Shown here: positions 41,522 to 50,705 of the stretch, piece by piece
Layout of the letters: the number at the start of each line of letters is the position of its first letter
Numbering within the stretch: position 1 is the stretch's first letter
Assembly (NCBI GenBank): GCA_002431395.1
Contig: DJEU01000040.1
Span: forward strand, 34,235 to 98,234
Reading direction: 5' to 3'
Origin: Lachnoclostridium sp. UBA5890
GTDB lineage: Bacteria > Bacillota > Clostridia > Lachnospirales > Lachnospiraceae
Length of the DNA: 64,000 nucleotides
Notes under the pieces: generated by a model
The model's input: only the letters and a program-made list of their open reading frames with translations
The model's database searches: none
Told to the model about the DNA's origin: nothing
Position numbers and translations under genes: made by a program

Positions 41522-43879
41522 ATGATAAAGAAATGGATAAAGAAATTCAATGAAAAACTGCATAAAGCGAATGAAGATGACAGAGGTTCTGCATTTGTAA
41601 TGGTTGTTATCGGCGTTATGGCTACGGCAATCATAGGAGCCACAGTATTATCTTTAGCTACAAATTATTTTGTATCGGTTGTTGTTGATCAGCAGGGTAC
41701 GGATAATTACTATGAAACAGAGGCGATTGTTGCAGAGATTCGAAGTGGTATTGAAGAGGTTGCCGGCGTAAGTAACGAGGTCGCTTATATGGAAACCTTG
41801 GATAGTTATAATGCATCTAGTGGAGATTTGCAGGATGTTTACTCTAAATTGTATTTATCCGGTATTGTATACGGAATTAAAAACCGCAATGATTTTACCA
41901 AAGATAACTACATGACGTATATTGATAACACATATAAAAAGGATTCAAAAATTGATTTTACGTTGATACCGACGGAGTATAACTCGGATTCTTTGGATGA
42001 AACAGGAGATCCGTTTGTATCGACCGGATCCAATAACTATTTTTCTGCAAGTTTACTGCAGTCAATGATTACACGAAAAAATACGGTGGTCACGAGTGAT
42101 ATTATCAACTATTTCTTTTACCGTGATAAAAGTTCGGGAAAACGCTGGCTTACGTTAAAAGGAATTAAAGTATCCTACAAAGATGATCAGGGATATCAGA
42201 CCAATATTCAGACGGATATTGTTATTAATGTGCCGGATTATCATTTTGAGGGAGAAGATACTTTTGATCAGTTGAAAAATTATATTTCCATCAGTGATGA
42301 CCAGCTGACGATTGAAGGTCAGGCAAAGGTTGGTTTTACCGGTAATGTTTATGCCGGTGGTACACAAACGGATTATAATTATGATGAAGGAATTGTGGCT
42401 GGGGCACAGTCAACAGCTTCTTTTGACAGTGATAAGGTGATTACCAGAGGAGCAATGAACCTTTTGACAGGAGCAAGTGTTACTGTGAATGGAGCGGATT
42501 TTTGGACAAAAAATATTTTGTTAAATCCATTTGGAAGTACAGCCTCTACAAACAGTTCAACCTTGAACTTGAATTGTAACTCTTATGTATTGGATGACTT
42601 GAGCATTAATGATAATAATGCGAATGTAACCTTAGGCGGAACTTATTATGGCTATAGTTACAGTGAGGATAATTCAGCAGGAAGTGGTGTAAAACAGCTG
42701 GCAGATTATAGTAGTGCGATTCTTGTAAACGGTAAAAACACACTGTTAGATGCTTCTTCTAATTTAGCAAAACTCGTTCTTGCGGGTCGCGCGTTTGTAC
42801 AGAGAAATGATGCAACCGGTACAAAGTATGCATCTAATGTTGAAGACATCGCAATGGGTGAGTCGGCTTCTATCAAGAGTAACCAGGTTGCCTATTTGCT
42901 GCCGCAGGAGTACATCGTAAAAGGACATAACCCATTATTGACGGCGACAGAATTTGATGCCGATCATATTGAAGCAAATTATAATAAAGATATTCTTCTT
43001 CAGGATTTGGGACAATATCTGGATGACACGAATCCGGTTACTTTGAATTATAATAATGCAGGTGGTTATGTATATCTGTATTTGAACTTTAAAGATTATG
43101 AAAGTGCAAATAAATATTTTGCCAATTATTATTCTGCAGGTAATTTGGATAATGTAGACATGATTAATGAGCGTGCACAGACCTATATTACATCTAATCT
43201 GGCTGTGTCACCTACTGACGGTATTCGCATCAGTCCAACATTATATCTGCTTGCAGGTAATGTGATCAAAAGTTACTATGATGGTGCTGACGGATCCAAT
43301 AAAATGGAAAGCAATTATTTTGCCAATGGTGCGGCATCGGCTACCCTTTTGGCGGATGGATATAAGAAGATGGTTCAATATATGAGCCTTCAGTTATCTT
43401 TGGTAGGCGGAAAATATGCTTCTACATCAGGAGCATCGCCGCGAATGGAATTGTATTACGCGGCAGCGACATCCGATGAAAAGGACAAGATTGAACTGGT
43501 AAAAGACAGAATTGTTGATTTTAGTGCGGTTCCGTCTTCGGGAGAAAGACATTCATTTGCTGATGGAACGGCGTATATCACTCCGGGAACGATTTCCAGT
43601 TTAAAAGATACTGGCGTATCAAAAGGTTTGGTTGTAGCTGGTGGTGATGTAGTGATTGACTGTGACTTTGAGGGTTTGATCATATCCGGTGGAAAAACTA
43701 CCGTAAAACTTGGCGGTACCTATAAAGAAGTTTCAAATACCAGTATGCTGGTAGAGATTCTTGACTGGATTAAAGAAGATGACACGTGGAAAGAGTTTTT
43801 CTATGCAACAAAGGAAAAGAATAAAAAAGAAGAAAATGTTGCTGAGTGTATTGGTTATGAAAACTGGACAAAGAACTAA
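41522..43879 (+). CDS. Large pilus-associated exported protein (PilX-like), 785 residues
   Basis: A single N-terminal hydrophobic helix (SAFVMVVIGVMATAIIGATV, residues about 22-45) follows the charged segment EDDRG. It resembles the PilX N terminus (RGSAL-type), lacking glutamate 5, though cleavage after DDRG is possible. The remaining 740 residues look like extended beta structure (GNVYAGGTQTDYNYDEGIV, GMVVAGGDVVIDCDFEG-like repeats near 690-720) reminiscent of polymer-forming or adhesin folds. GGAGG precedes the ATG at 41522. Location between pseudopilin genes supports a minor pilin or tip role. Function unproven. Confidence 0.75.
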   Translation: MIKKWIKKFNEKLHKANEDDRGSAFVMVVIGVMATAIIGATVLSLATNYFVSVVVDQQGTDNYYETEAIVAEIRSGIEEVAGVSNEVAYMETLDSYNASSGDLQDVYSKLYLSGIVYGIKNRNDFTKDNYMTYIDNTYKKDSKIDFTLIPTEYNSDSLDETGDPFVSTGSNNYFSASLLQSMITRKNTVVTSDIINYFFYRDKSSGKRWLTLKGIKVSYKDDQGYQTNIQTDIVINVPDYHFEGEDTFDQLKNYISISDDQLTIEGQAKVGFTGNVYAGGTQTDYNYDEGIVAGAQSTASFDSDKVITRGAMNLLTGASVTVNGADFWTKNILLNPFGSTASTNSSTLNLNCNSYVLDDLSINDNNANVTLGGTYYGYSYSEDNSAGSGVKQLADYSSAILVNGKNTLLDASSNLAKLVLAGRAFVQRNDATGTKYASNVEDIAMGESASIKSNQVAYLLPQEYIVKGHNPLLTATEFDADHIEANYNKDILLQDLGQYLDDTNPVTLNYNNAGGYVYLYLNFKDYESANKYFANYYSAGNLDNVDMINERAQTYITSNLAVSPTDGIRISPTLYLLAGNVIKSYYDGADGSNKMESNYFANGAASATLLADGYKKMVQYMSLQLSLVGGKYASTSGASPRMELYYAAATSDEKDKIELVKDRIVDFSAVPSSGERHSFADGTAYITPGTISSLKDTGVSKGLVVAGGDVVIDCDFEGLIISGGKTTVKLGGTYKEVSNTSMLVEILDWIKEDDTWKEFFYATKEKNKKEENVAECIGYENWTKN

Positions 43880-43907
43880 TTAGCAGGATAAGAAGGAAGG
43901 TGATTTC

Positions 43908-44408
43908 GTGAAATCAAACAATAAAGGTTTTTCATTGATTGAGTTGATTATTTGTATTACAATTTTAGCTTTGTTTAGCACGATGGTTGTGGTTGGACTT
44001 GGTTATATGAATCTTGCTAATTCAAAAAAATGTGTATCGAAGATTGATTCGGGTTTGATGACTTTGAAATCACGAAATATGGCAGACAGTAAGCGGACAT
44101 ATCTGCATCTATATCGGTATACGGATGGAAATTATTATCTGACCTATACGGAAGCAGATGATTACGCGGAAGCATCACATTTTACACCAGATGGTTCCGG
44201 AGAGCAGATTGCAAATCGAAAGTTGACAATCAGTTATAATGGAACGGAAATAGGAGTAAATGAATGTGTTCATATCGGTATCAATAAAAAAGATGGATCC
44301 TTTGATGAAGAGCCGCACCATGAGACGATGAGTACCATATCGGTAAAAGGAACATCGACACAGACGCTGAAACTTGTGACGGCGACTGGAAAATATTTTA
44401 AAGAATAG
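43908..44408 (+). CDS. Minor pseudopilin (GspH/FimT-like)
   Basis: A 166-residue prepilin with the 7-residue leader MKSNNKG, then FSLIELIICITILALFSTMV. The soluble part starts with the typical LMTLKSRNMADSKRTYLHLY helix-to-strand region of GspH/FimT proteins. The start is GTG at 43908, after AAGGAAGGTGA. It is 18 bases before the next pseudopilin gene. Confidence 0.88.
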   Translation: MKSNNKGFSLIELIICITILALFSTMVVVGLGYMNLANSKKCVSKIDSGLMTLKSRNMADSKRTYLHLYRYTDGNYYLTYTEADDYAEASHFTPDGSGEQIANRKLTISYNGTEIGVNECVHIGINKKDGSFDEEPHHETMSTISVKGTSTQTLKLVTATGKYFKE

Positions 44409-44426
44409 GAACTGAGGTGAATTTTT

Positions 44427-45029
44427 ATGAAATTAAATAATAAAGGTTTTTCCTTAGTGGAACTTTTGGTTGCAGTTGCTGTTTCTACAATTGTATTTGG
44501 CGCTATCACGGCGTTGATTGTATTTGCTTCAAACAGCAGCCGGCAGACAAATGCAAGAATTACTTTGCAGAATGAAGCCAAGGATGCAGTAAATCATATG
44601 GAAGCCTATATAATAGAAGCACAGTCTGTAGTATGGGATAGTACAAGTGATGCTTTGGTGCTGGTAAAAGATTCGGCGGATGCCAAAGAAGTGAAAACTT
44701 CTAATGATACACTGTCTAATGTAGGTCCTAAAGTAAGTGTTTTTAATTCCGCAAAGAAAACATTTGTTTACTGGTACGATAAAACGGCAAAGAAATTGTT
44801 TTTTGGTGAGTGCCGCACGATGGCATCAGATCAGACCAATACAGTGGATTTGACTGGGGCTTTGCCGGCAGAAGATATGTATCTTTTGGCAGATAATGTG
44901 GAGGATTTCACTTGCAAATTAGTGAAAAATAAAAAATCCGATAAATATACAGTGAACTTTAGCGTAAAGTTTAAAGATAGTATATCAGAGTATTCGCTTG
45001 ACAAATGTGTTTACTTGAGAAATCAGTAG
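44427..45029 (+). CDS. Minor pseudopilin (PilW/GspJ-like)
   Basis: A 200-residue prepilin: leader MKLNNKG, then FSLVELLVAVAVSTIVFGAI. The following RQTNARITLQNEAKDAVNHMEAYI and later YLLADNVEDFTCKLV match the PilW/GspJ arrangement. GAGGTGA precedes the ATG. With the genes at 40330 and 43908 it makes a set of three minor pilins that may form a priming complex. Confidence 0.88.
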   Translation: MKLNNKGFSLVELLVAVAVSTIVFGAITALIVFASNSSRQTNARITLQNEAKDAVNHMEAYIIEAQSVVWDSTSDALVLVKDSADAKEVKTSNDTLSNVGPKVSVFNSAKKTFVYWYDKTAKKLFFGECRTMASDQTNTVDLTGALPAEDMYLLADNVEDFTCKLVKNKKSDKYTVNFSVKFKDSISEYSLDKCVYLRNQ

Positions 45030-45043
45030 AAGGGAGCGATAAT

Positions 45044-48000
45044 ATGAAAAGGGGTCAGATCAAAACCCAAAAATGGAAGAAAATAGTCGGCTGTACAGCA
45101 ATTACATTGGTTCTTGCCTGTGTTTTTGTTATGGGCTTTTTTGCCATTAAAACCGGAAGCATTTTTGGTATGTTTTCTTATGGAAAACCATATGTAGAAA
45201 CAAAAGGGGATGGAACAGCAGATGCTGTCACGATTCCGGATGATAAACTGAAAGTAACCGGGCAGGAAGACTATCGTAGTGTTTTGACATCCTCCTCGAC
45301 GGAATATACAGGAATAAATTCGCTTCCTGAGATTCCAGAAGCAAATTCTGCTTATGACAAAGGGACGGAACAAAATCCACTGGTTATCTTAGAGATTGTT
45401 CCAGAATTATCCCAGCAGTCGTTAAGTTATTTTGCTACGTCGAAAGAGGATGGACTTCCTTTTGATCCCCTTGAGATGAGCCTGAAGATGTCGCAGGATC
45501 AGAAACAGTCCTATATTCATTCGTCTATGCAGCAGACATTTATGCTGAATAACAAACATATTAAAAGTGGAAACTGGAAGGCACAGGGATTAAAGAGTGC
45601 AAACTTATCCTGGCTTACTCAGGTTGGTGGTATTTTCTCAGGAAACAACTTTGATAACTTGTACCAGATTTACGATTATGATCATACGGTTACCGATAGT
45701 TCCCGAAAGACCAATGGAGAAGATTACGACTTTTCCAATGCGCCGCTTTTAAAAGTGGATTCCTATTATACCGTTGAGATGAAAAAGGGAAGTACCTTTG
45801 TAGAAGGTTTGAGTCAGGAAAGTAATGGTGGCTCTTATCCAACAATTGCGTCGTTATATGATGGAAATGCTTCTTTTAAAGAAGCGTTTGTGGATAAAGA
45901 TGGTCAGGAAATTCCAAGAGAGGTTATTGATGATGATCGAAACTGGGCTTGGAATATTGAAGCAGATTCGGATAATAATAAGCAATTTACTATTTCGGTA
46001 ACGGAACCGACGACAGAATTTGAATCCGATTATGCAGAACTGAAATCCGGAGCACTGGATCAGAATGTTTTCTTGGAAAGATATAAAGACATTCTTTCTA
46101 CGACAGATGCAGGAACGAAAGTGTCTGACGATGAATTTGCCAGAACAGAGGCATGGTCATTTAATGATGCGCAGGAAAAATACAAAGGTTATTTTGTATA
46201 TGTAGGAAAAGGAAAAGGGCAGGTTGCTCTGGATGTTTATAATGGTGCATATTATGAGCAGTGGAATATCAATAATAATGCATGGAATTATGTAGAGAAT
46301 ATATCTGACCTTGCTACGGATGCAGAGAATATCTGGCCGGAAGGAAAACAGAGCTGGGAGGTTGCCAACAATGTAAGTAATGCTAAAGAGGGACAGTATA
46401 TACAGGCATCTCGTTTGGGTAATATAAATGCATCCGATAAACTTCCGGAAATAAAAAAAGAAAGAACGTATGTTATTAACTATAATTATGAGGGCTACAA
46501 ATTAAAATTCCAGTATATAGGTATCAAATGGAATGATGTATTAAAACGTATGCTCATTAACTTTAAAGATGAAACGGATTCAGATGGAAAAGTAACACAG
46601 ACAGCGGATCAGCAGTATGATAATTATCACATTAAGATCGTTACGGTAACACCGGCGATGATCAATGAGATGGATAAGAATGATACAGAAGATACATTGG
46701 ATTATATTGAACGCGCGGATATGTTTTATGTCAGCTCCTATTATGGAGGGAAGAATGGATCAAATGCGGATCAAGTAAAGAATCTGCGAAACTTTTTCTG
46801 GAAATATGTTGATCCGGATGAAGAGACAGCGCTTCAGGCGAATAAAGATGATGTAAGCCAGTTGGTTTCCTTTGAGGAAAATGATCTTGAATGGAGTGAC
46901 TGTATGAAGATCATCAAACGTCTGAGCGGGGATGCCGGACTGGCGATGATGTTTTCAAAGCAGATGGGATTCTATCTGGATGACGGAACAGATAAAGTTT
47001 GTAACTTGATTTATGATTCAACTTACAAACATGATCAAAAAGCAAGTCTGTGTAATCTGGCGAAACTGTATTTGGTTTCTACGATGTTTGACCTTTCGGC
47101 TTCTACATTGTCAGATAAATCACAGAAACTGCTTTGGACATTTATGGATAATGTTTACGGTAATATTAAGCAGGTAAAATTGTCGAGTTCGGCTAAGGCA
47201 CCTGACAATACTGCACAGTATACCGGATATTATAAAGAAGACGAAGAGGGCGTGAATGCCGCCTGCGGCTCGCATGATTCGGGTTCGAAATATACGTATT
47301 TGTGGAATATGTATAGCTTTATACCATATGTAACGACAGCGAGTGAAGATGCTTTGTATAGTTCAGATGGTACAGCAGATATGGATGTATTTGTAGAGAA
47401 ATATGGATTCTTGAGTTCTTCTCTGCGAGGAACCTATCCAGAGAGTACGTATGGACATGTAAGTGGTAATATCTCGGATAAGGGATATCGTTGCGGACTG
47501 ACATCAAATAATAATTATACCTATACAAGTATTACGGGTACTCGAGATCCGTTGGAGGATTATCAGAACGTAACGATTGTTATGCCGGGTGATATGGAGA
47601 TTGTAACCTGGCAGATGGGCCAAAACAATGAAGGTGTACCTGGAACATTTTTATATGGTCAAAAAGGAAATTATAGCGCAAAGGAGAATCTTGACAATAA
47701 AAACTTTACAATTATTGATAAAGGTGTTATGTCACGAATTGCCGTAGTATTGTTTAATATTTTGCAGAATGCCAAAGCGCCTACTCCGACGATGAAGTTT
47801 AATGTGGATTCGAATAAGGAGTCGAAGAAATATTATCAGAAGATGAGCAATTCCAGTGTGCTGATTGACTTTAACCAGTCTGCTTCTTACAATGAGAACC
47901 GCAGTAAGGAGAAAAACGTTTTGAAGTTGTTCTGTACATTGAATAACTCAGCAAATAGGGAAAATTCGATTATCACATCGATTAAGATGGTAGATCCGAA

Positions 48001-48376
48001 CGATTCGTCGAAACCGGCGATTCCAATCAATACCATTTACAATTTTGATGGAGATGTGATTTCGAAAGAGAGCAATATCGGATTTTCACAACGTCTGCCT
48101 GAGCCGAAAAAGTATTCGGTTGAATATATTACCGGTTACAAGGTAACGAGTACGAATGCCAAATACAGTTTTGTGGTTCCATTTAAACTGTCAGACTGGC
48201 AGGATGGATATACACAGATTCGAATTGACTGGGTAGCCAGATCCAGCCGAAAAGTAAAAGGAGACTTTATTCCATACCAGAATCCATCGGATCCTACAGA
48301 CGATGCATTGGTAGAGGCAGCAAAACAGTATGCGGAAGTAGATATCGGAGAGCGTGAACTGTTTGACCTTGAATAA
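45044..48376 (+). CDS. Giant exported protein closing the pilus operon, candidate tip adhesin
   Basis: A 1110-residue protein with one N-terminal membrane helix (IVGCTAITLVLACVFVMGFF, about residues 13-32) and otherwise extracellular. NPLVILEIVPELSQQSLSYF near residue 110 recalls the LEIVP element of DUF5057-type proteins of Lachnospiraceae (from memory). The rest has no recognised domain; long Asp/Asn/Tyr-rich segments are present. GGGAG precedes the ATG at 45044. It overlaps neither neighbour and ends before a terminator at 48405-48441. By position it may play the PilY1 role, but no PilY1 beta-propeller or von Willebrand motif was seen. Confidence 0.75.
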   Translation: MKRGQIKTQKWKKIVGCTAITLVLACVFVMGFFAIKTGSIFGMFSYGKPYVETKGDGTADAVTIPDDKLKVTGQEDYRSVLTSSSTEYTGINSLPEIPEANSAYDKGTEQNPLVILEIVPELSQQSLSYFATSKEDGLPFDPLEMSLKMSQDQKQSYIHSSMQQTFMLNNKHIKSGNWKAQGLKSANLSWLTQVGGIFSGNNFDNLYQIYDYDHTVTDSSRKTNGEDYDFSNAPLLKVDSYYTVEMKKGSTFVEGLSQESNGGSYPTIASLYDGNASFKEAFVDKDGQEIPREVIDDDRNWAWNIEADSDNNKQFTISVTEPTTEFESDYAELKSGALDQNVFLERYKDILSTTDAGTKVSDDEFARTEAWSFNDAQEKYKGYFVYVGKGKGQVALDVYNGAYYEQWNINNNAWNYVENISDLATDAENIWPEGKQSWEVANNVSNAKEGQYIQASRLGNINASDKLPEIKKERTYVINYNYEGYKLKFQYIGIKWNDVLKRMLINFKDETDSDGKVTQTADQQYDNYHIKIVTVTPAMINEMDKNDTEDTLDYIERADMFYVSSYYGGKNGSNADQVKNLRNFFWKYVDPDEETALQANKDDVSQLVSFEENDLEWSDCMKIIKRLSGDAGLAMMFSKQMGFYLDDGTDKVCNLIYDSTYKHDQKASLCNLAKLYLVSTMFDLSASTLSDKSQKLLWTFMDNVYGNIKQVKLSSSAKAPDNTAQYTGYYKEDEEGVNAACGSHDSGSKYTYLWNMYSFIPYVTTASEDALYSSDGTADMDVFVEKYGFLSSSLRGTYPESTYGHVSGNISDKGYRCGLTSNNNYTYTSITGTRDPLEDYQNVTIVMPGDMEIVTWQMGQNNEGVPGTFLYGQKGNYSAKENLDNKNFTIIDKGVMSRIAVVLFNILQNAKAPTPTMKFNVDSNKESKKYYQKMSNSSVLIDFNQSASYNENRSKEKNVLKLFCTLNNSANRENSIITSIKMVDPNDSSKPAIPINTIYNFDGDVISKESNIGFSQRLPEPKKYSVEYITGYKVTSTNAKYSFVVPFKLSDWQDGYTQIRIDWVARSSRKVKGDFIPYQNPSDPTDDALVEAAKQYAEVDIGERELFDLE

Positions 48377-48404
48377 GGTAAAAACTCATTTATAAAAGAA
48401 AAAC

Positions 48405-48441
48405 AAATACCTGTGTACAGAGATTGTGCACAGGTATTTTT
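48405..48441 (+). terminator. Terminator at the end of the pilus operon
   Basis: ATACCTGTG..ACA pairs with TGT.CACAGGTAT and is followed by TTTTT. It lies between the 1110-residue protein gene and rnhB, only 17 bases before the rnhB ATG. Confidence 0.8.
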
Positions 48442-48457
48442 CGGAAAAGAGGTAACT

Positions 48458-49219
48458 ATGTCAAAAAAAATAGCCGATATAAAAAGTGAATTTGAAAATG
48501 CATCCAGAGAAGAGTGGCAGACATTATTTGAGGAATATGCTTCGGATGAGCGGAGTGGTGTGAAAAACTTGATCCTTTCTTATCAGAAAAAGCAGCTTGC
48601 CTATGAAAAAGAACTTCTTCGACTGGAGACGATGCTTGCGTTTGAAAAAAAATACGGAGATGAATACGAGTGTATCTGTGGAATTGATGAGGCAGGGCGA
48701 GGACCATTGGCAGGGCCTGTTGTCGCCGGTGCGGTGGTACTTCCTAAAAACTGCAAAATATTGTATCTCAATGATTCGAAGAAACTGAGTGCTAAGCGTA
48801 GGGACGAATTGTTTGATGAAATTAAAGAAACAGCAGTTTCTTATGGAATTGGGATGAGTTCGCCGGCACAGATTGATTCGATCAATATCCTGCAGGCGAC
48901 GTATGAGGCGATGCGGCATGCGATTGAGGATTTGGATGTTGTGCCGGATCTCCTTTTAAACGATGCGGTGACGATACCGCAAGTTCCGATCAAACAGATT
49001 GGAATTATTAAAGGGGATGCGAAAAGTTTGTCGATCGCGGCAGCCAGTGTAATGGCAAAAGTTTCCAGGGATCGTCTGATGGTGCAGTATGCGGAAATGT
49101 ATCCAGAGTACGGGTTTGAAGGTCATAAGGGATATGGTTCGGCAGCGCATATCGAGGCAATCAAGAAATACGGACCGTGTCCGATTCACCGGCAGACATT
49201 TATCAAAAACTTTATGTAA
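48458..49219 (+). CDS. rnhB: Ribonuclease HII
   Basis: Removes RNA from RNA-DNA hybrids and misincorporated ribonucleotides. Length 253. The catalytic ICGIDEAGRGPLAGP gives D77 and E78; further acidic residues lie in LLNDAVTIPQV and IIKGDAKSLSIAAASVMAK. A 70-residue N-terminal helical extension is common in Firmicutes. GAAAAGAGG precedes the ATG at 48458; the in-frame start at 48413 would lie inside the terminator. Followed by the FlhB-like gene, as in Bacillus. Confidence 0.96.
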   Translation: MSKKIADIKSEFENASREEWQTLFEEYASDERSGVKNLILSYQKKQLAYEKELLRLETMLAFEKKYGDEYECICGIDEAGRGPLAGPVVAGAVVLPKNCKILYLNDSKKLSAKRRDELFDEIKETAVSYGIGMSSPAQIDSINILQATYEAMRHAIEDLDVVPDLLLNDAVTIPQVPIKQIGIIKGDAKSLSIAAASVMAKVSRDRLMVQYAEMYPEYGFEGHKGYGSAAHIEAIKKYGPCPIHRQTFIKNFM

Positions 49220-49243
49220 AAGCTGACAAGGAGTGTGATGTAG

Positions 49244-49525
49244 ATGTTACAGGACAATTTAAAAAAGACGGCAGTAGCGCTGGAATATGAAAAAGGCGAT
49301 ATGGCCCCGAAAGTCATTGCGTCCGGGCGCGGCTACATCGCAGATCGTATTATAAAGACAGCAGAAGAGAGTGCGGTTCCGGTCCATAAGGATGAAAAAC
49401 TGGCGAAAAGTTTGTCACTGCTGGATGTAGGAGAGTATATCCCGCAGGAATTGTATAGTGTTGTAGCGGAAATTCTGGTCTATGTCGATGATATGGAAAA
49501 GATACAGAGCAAATTGGGCCGATAA
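49244..49525 (+). CDS. FlhB C-terminal domain homolog (YlqH-like)
   Basis: A 93-residue cytoplasmic protein matching only the C-terminal domain of the flagellar/type III export gate protein FlhB: AVALEYEKGDMAPKVIASGRG, then AVPVHKDEKLAKSLSLLDVG and IPQELYSVVAEILVYV. The NPTH autocleavage site and the membrane part are missing. Stand-alone homologs next to rnhB are known in Firmicutes; their function is unclear. Confidence 0.85.
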   Translation: MLQDNLKKTAVALEYEKGDMAPKVIASGRGYIADRIIKTAEESAVPVHKDEKLAKSLSLLDVGEYIPQELYSVVAEILVYVDDMEKIQSKLGR

Positions 49526-49528
49526 CAT

Positions 49529-49557
49529 TTGACAAATCCCATATTTTATGATAAACT
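49529..49557 (+). promoter_or_regulatory. Candidate promoter of the thiSGHE operon
   Basis: TTGACA (49529-49534) and TAAACT (49552-49557) are 17 bases apart. The transcript would start about 7 bases before the leader hairpin. Confidence 0.55.
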
Positions 49558-49569
49558 GACAAAAGATTG

Positions 49570-49629
49570 AGGATATCTCATGAAGGGGTACACCACCGCG
49601 GGTGTAGTTTTCAGGTGATATCCTTTTTT
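49570..49629 (+). promoter_or_regulatory. Leader terminator hairpin with a short peptide frame, upstream of thiS
   Basis: AGGATATC (49570-49577) pairs with GATATCCT (49617-49624), followed by six T: an intrinsic terminator in the leader. Inside is a second hairpin (TACACC/GGGTGTA). A 12-codon frame from ATG 49580 to TGA 49616-49618 (MKGYTTAGVVFR) has GAGG eight bases upstream, in the descending outer stem. This suggests attenuation of thiSGHE. It does not match the TPP riboswitch consensus. Alternatively it simply ends the rnhB-ylqH transcript. Confidence 0.6.
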
Positions 49630-49658
49630 ATTGCAAAAGAAGCCTTGGAGGTGAAAAG

Positions 49659-49859
49659 ATGGTTCAGATCAATGGGTATGCCAAAGAGCAGTACGATGGA
49701 AAGACATTGGAAGATGTGTTAGCCGGTGAAGGCTATGAAAAAAGCCGGATTGCCATGGAAGTAAACGAAGAGATCATTCCCAAAGCAAATTATGGGGAAG
49801 TGACATTGAAAGATGGCGACGTGGTTGAGATAGTAAGTTTCGTTGGCGGTGGATGCTGA
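49659..49859 (+). CDS. thiS: Sulfur carrier protein ThiS
   Basis: A 66-residue ubiquitin-like sulfur carrier for the thiazole part of thiamine. The frame MVQINGYAKEQYDGKTLEDV to VVEIVSFVGGGC shows the family ending, but the chain has a Cys after the Gly-Gly pair, whereas ThiS normally ends in GG. TTGGAGGTG precedes the ATG. First gene of thiS-thiG-thiH-thiE. Confidence 0.92.
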   Translation: MVQINGYAKEQYDGKTLEDVLAGEGYEKSRIAMEVNEEIIPKANYGEVTLKDGDVVEIVSFVGGGC

Positions 49860-49907
49860 CAAGCGATAAATGAAATAATGACAGAAAAGAAAGAGAGGAC
49901 ATAGATC

Positions 49908-50690
49908 ATGGAAAAAGATACATTGGTTTTAGGCGGACAGGAATTTACATCAAGATTTATTCTTGGTTCCGGAAAATATTCATTGGATTTGATCAAGGCA
50001 TCGGTAGAAAATGCAGGTGCGCAGATCATTACGCTGGCACTTCGCCGCGCAAATGTCGGAGGTACAGCAAATATACTTGATTACATTCCGGAGGGTGTTA
50101 CCCTTCTTCCGAATACTTCCGGTGCGAGAAATGCAGATGAAGCAGTTCGTATTGCAAGACTTTCACGTGAAGTCGGATGTGGAAATTTTGTAAAGATTGA
50201 AATTATGCGTGACAGCAAATATCTGCTCCCGGATAACCAGGAGACGATTAAGGCGACGGAAATTCTTGCCAAAGAGGGATTTGTCGTAATGCCATATATG
50301 TATCCGGATCTGAACGTGGCAAGAGACCTGTACAATGCCGGTGCGGCCTCCATCATGCCGCTGGCGGCTCCAATCGGTTCCAATAAAGGACTTTGCACGA
50401 AAGAATTTATCCAGATTCTCATTGATGAGATCGATCTGCCGATCATCGTAGATGCAGGAATCGGTTCTCCTTCCCAGGCATGTGAAGCGATGGAAATGGG
50501 AGCTGCCGCTGTGATGGCAAATACTGCAATTGCTACGGCCGGTGATATTCCGGCGATGGCAGAGGCCTTTAAGAAAGCCATCGAAGCAGGAAGAACCGCT
50601 TATTTATCCGGTCTTGGAAGAGTGCTTGACAAAGGGGGAAGTGCTTCTTCTCCATTGACAGGGTATATTCAGGATGGAAGCAATCGCTAA
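49908..50690 (+). CDS. thiG: Thiazole synthase ThiG
   Basis: Forms the thiazole ring from deoxyxylulose phosphate, ThiS thiocarboxylate and dehydroglycine. Length 260, TIM barrel. Seen: FILGSGKYSLDLIKASVENA, the Schiff-base lysine in NFVKIEIMRD, and the phosphate-binding VDAGIGSPSQACEAMEMGA. GAGAGGAC precedes the ATG. It lies 48 bases after thiS and 15 before thiH. Confidence 0.97.
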   Translation: MEKDTLVLGGQEFTSRFILGSGKYSLDLIKASVENAGAQIITLALRRANVGGTANILDYIPEGVTLLPNTSGARNADEAVRIARLSREVGCGNFVKIEIMRDSKYLLPDNQETIKATEILAKEGFVVMPYMYPDLNVARDLYNAGAASIMPLAAPIGSNKGLCTKEFIQILIDEIDLPIIVDAGIGSPSQACEAMEMGAAAVMANTAIATAGDIPAMAEAFKKAIEAGRTAYLSGLGRVLDKGGSASSPLTGYIQDGSNR

Positions 50691-50705
50691 ATTTGGAGGA
50701 AGATC

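Noticed and set aside
49526..49658. TPP riboswitch before thiS
   Set aside because: The conserved CTGAGA and ACCTGATCTGG-type elements are absent; only a terminator hairpin is present.
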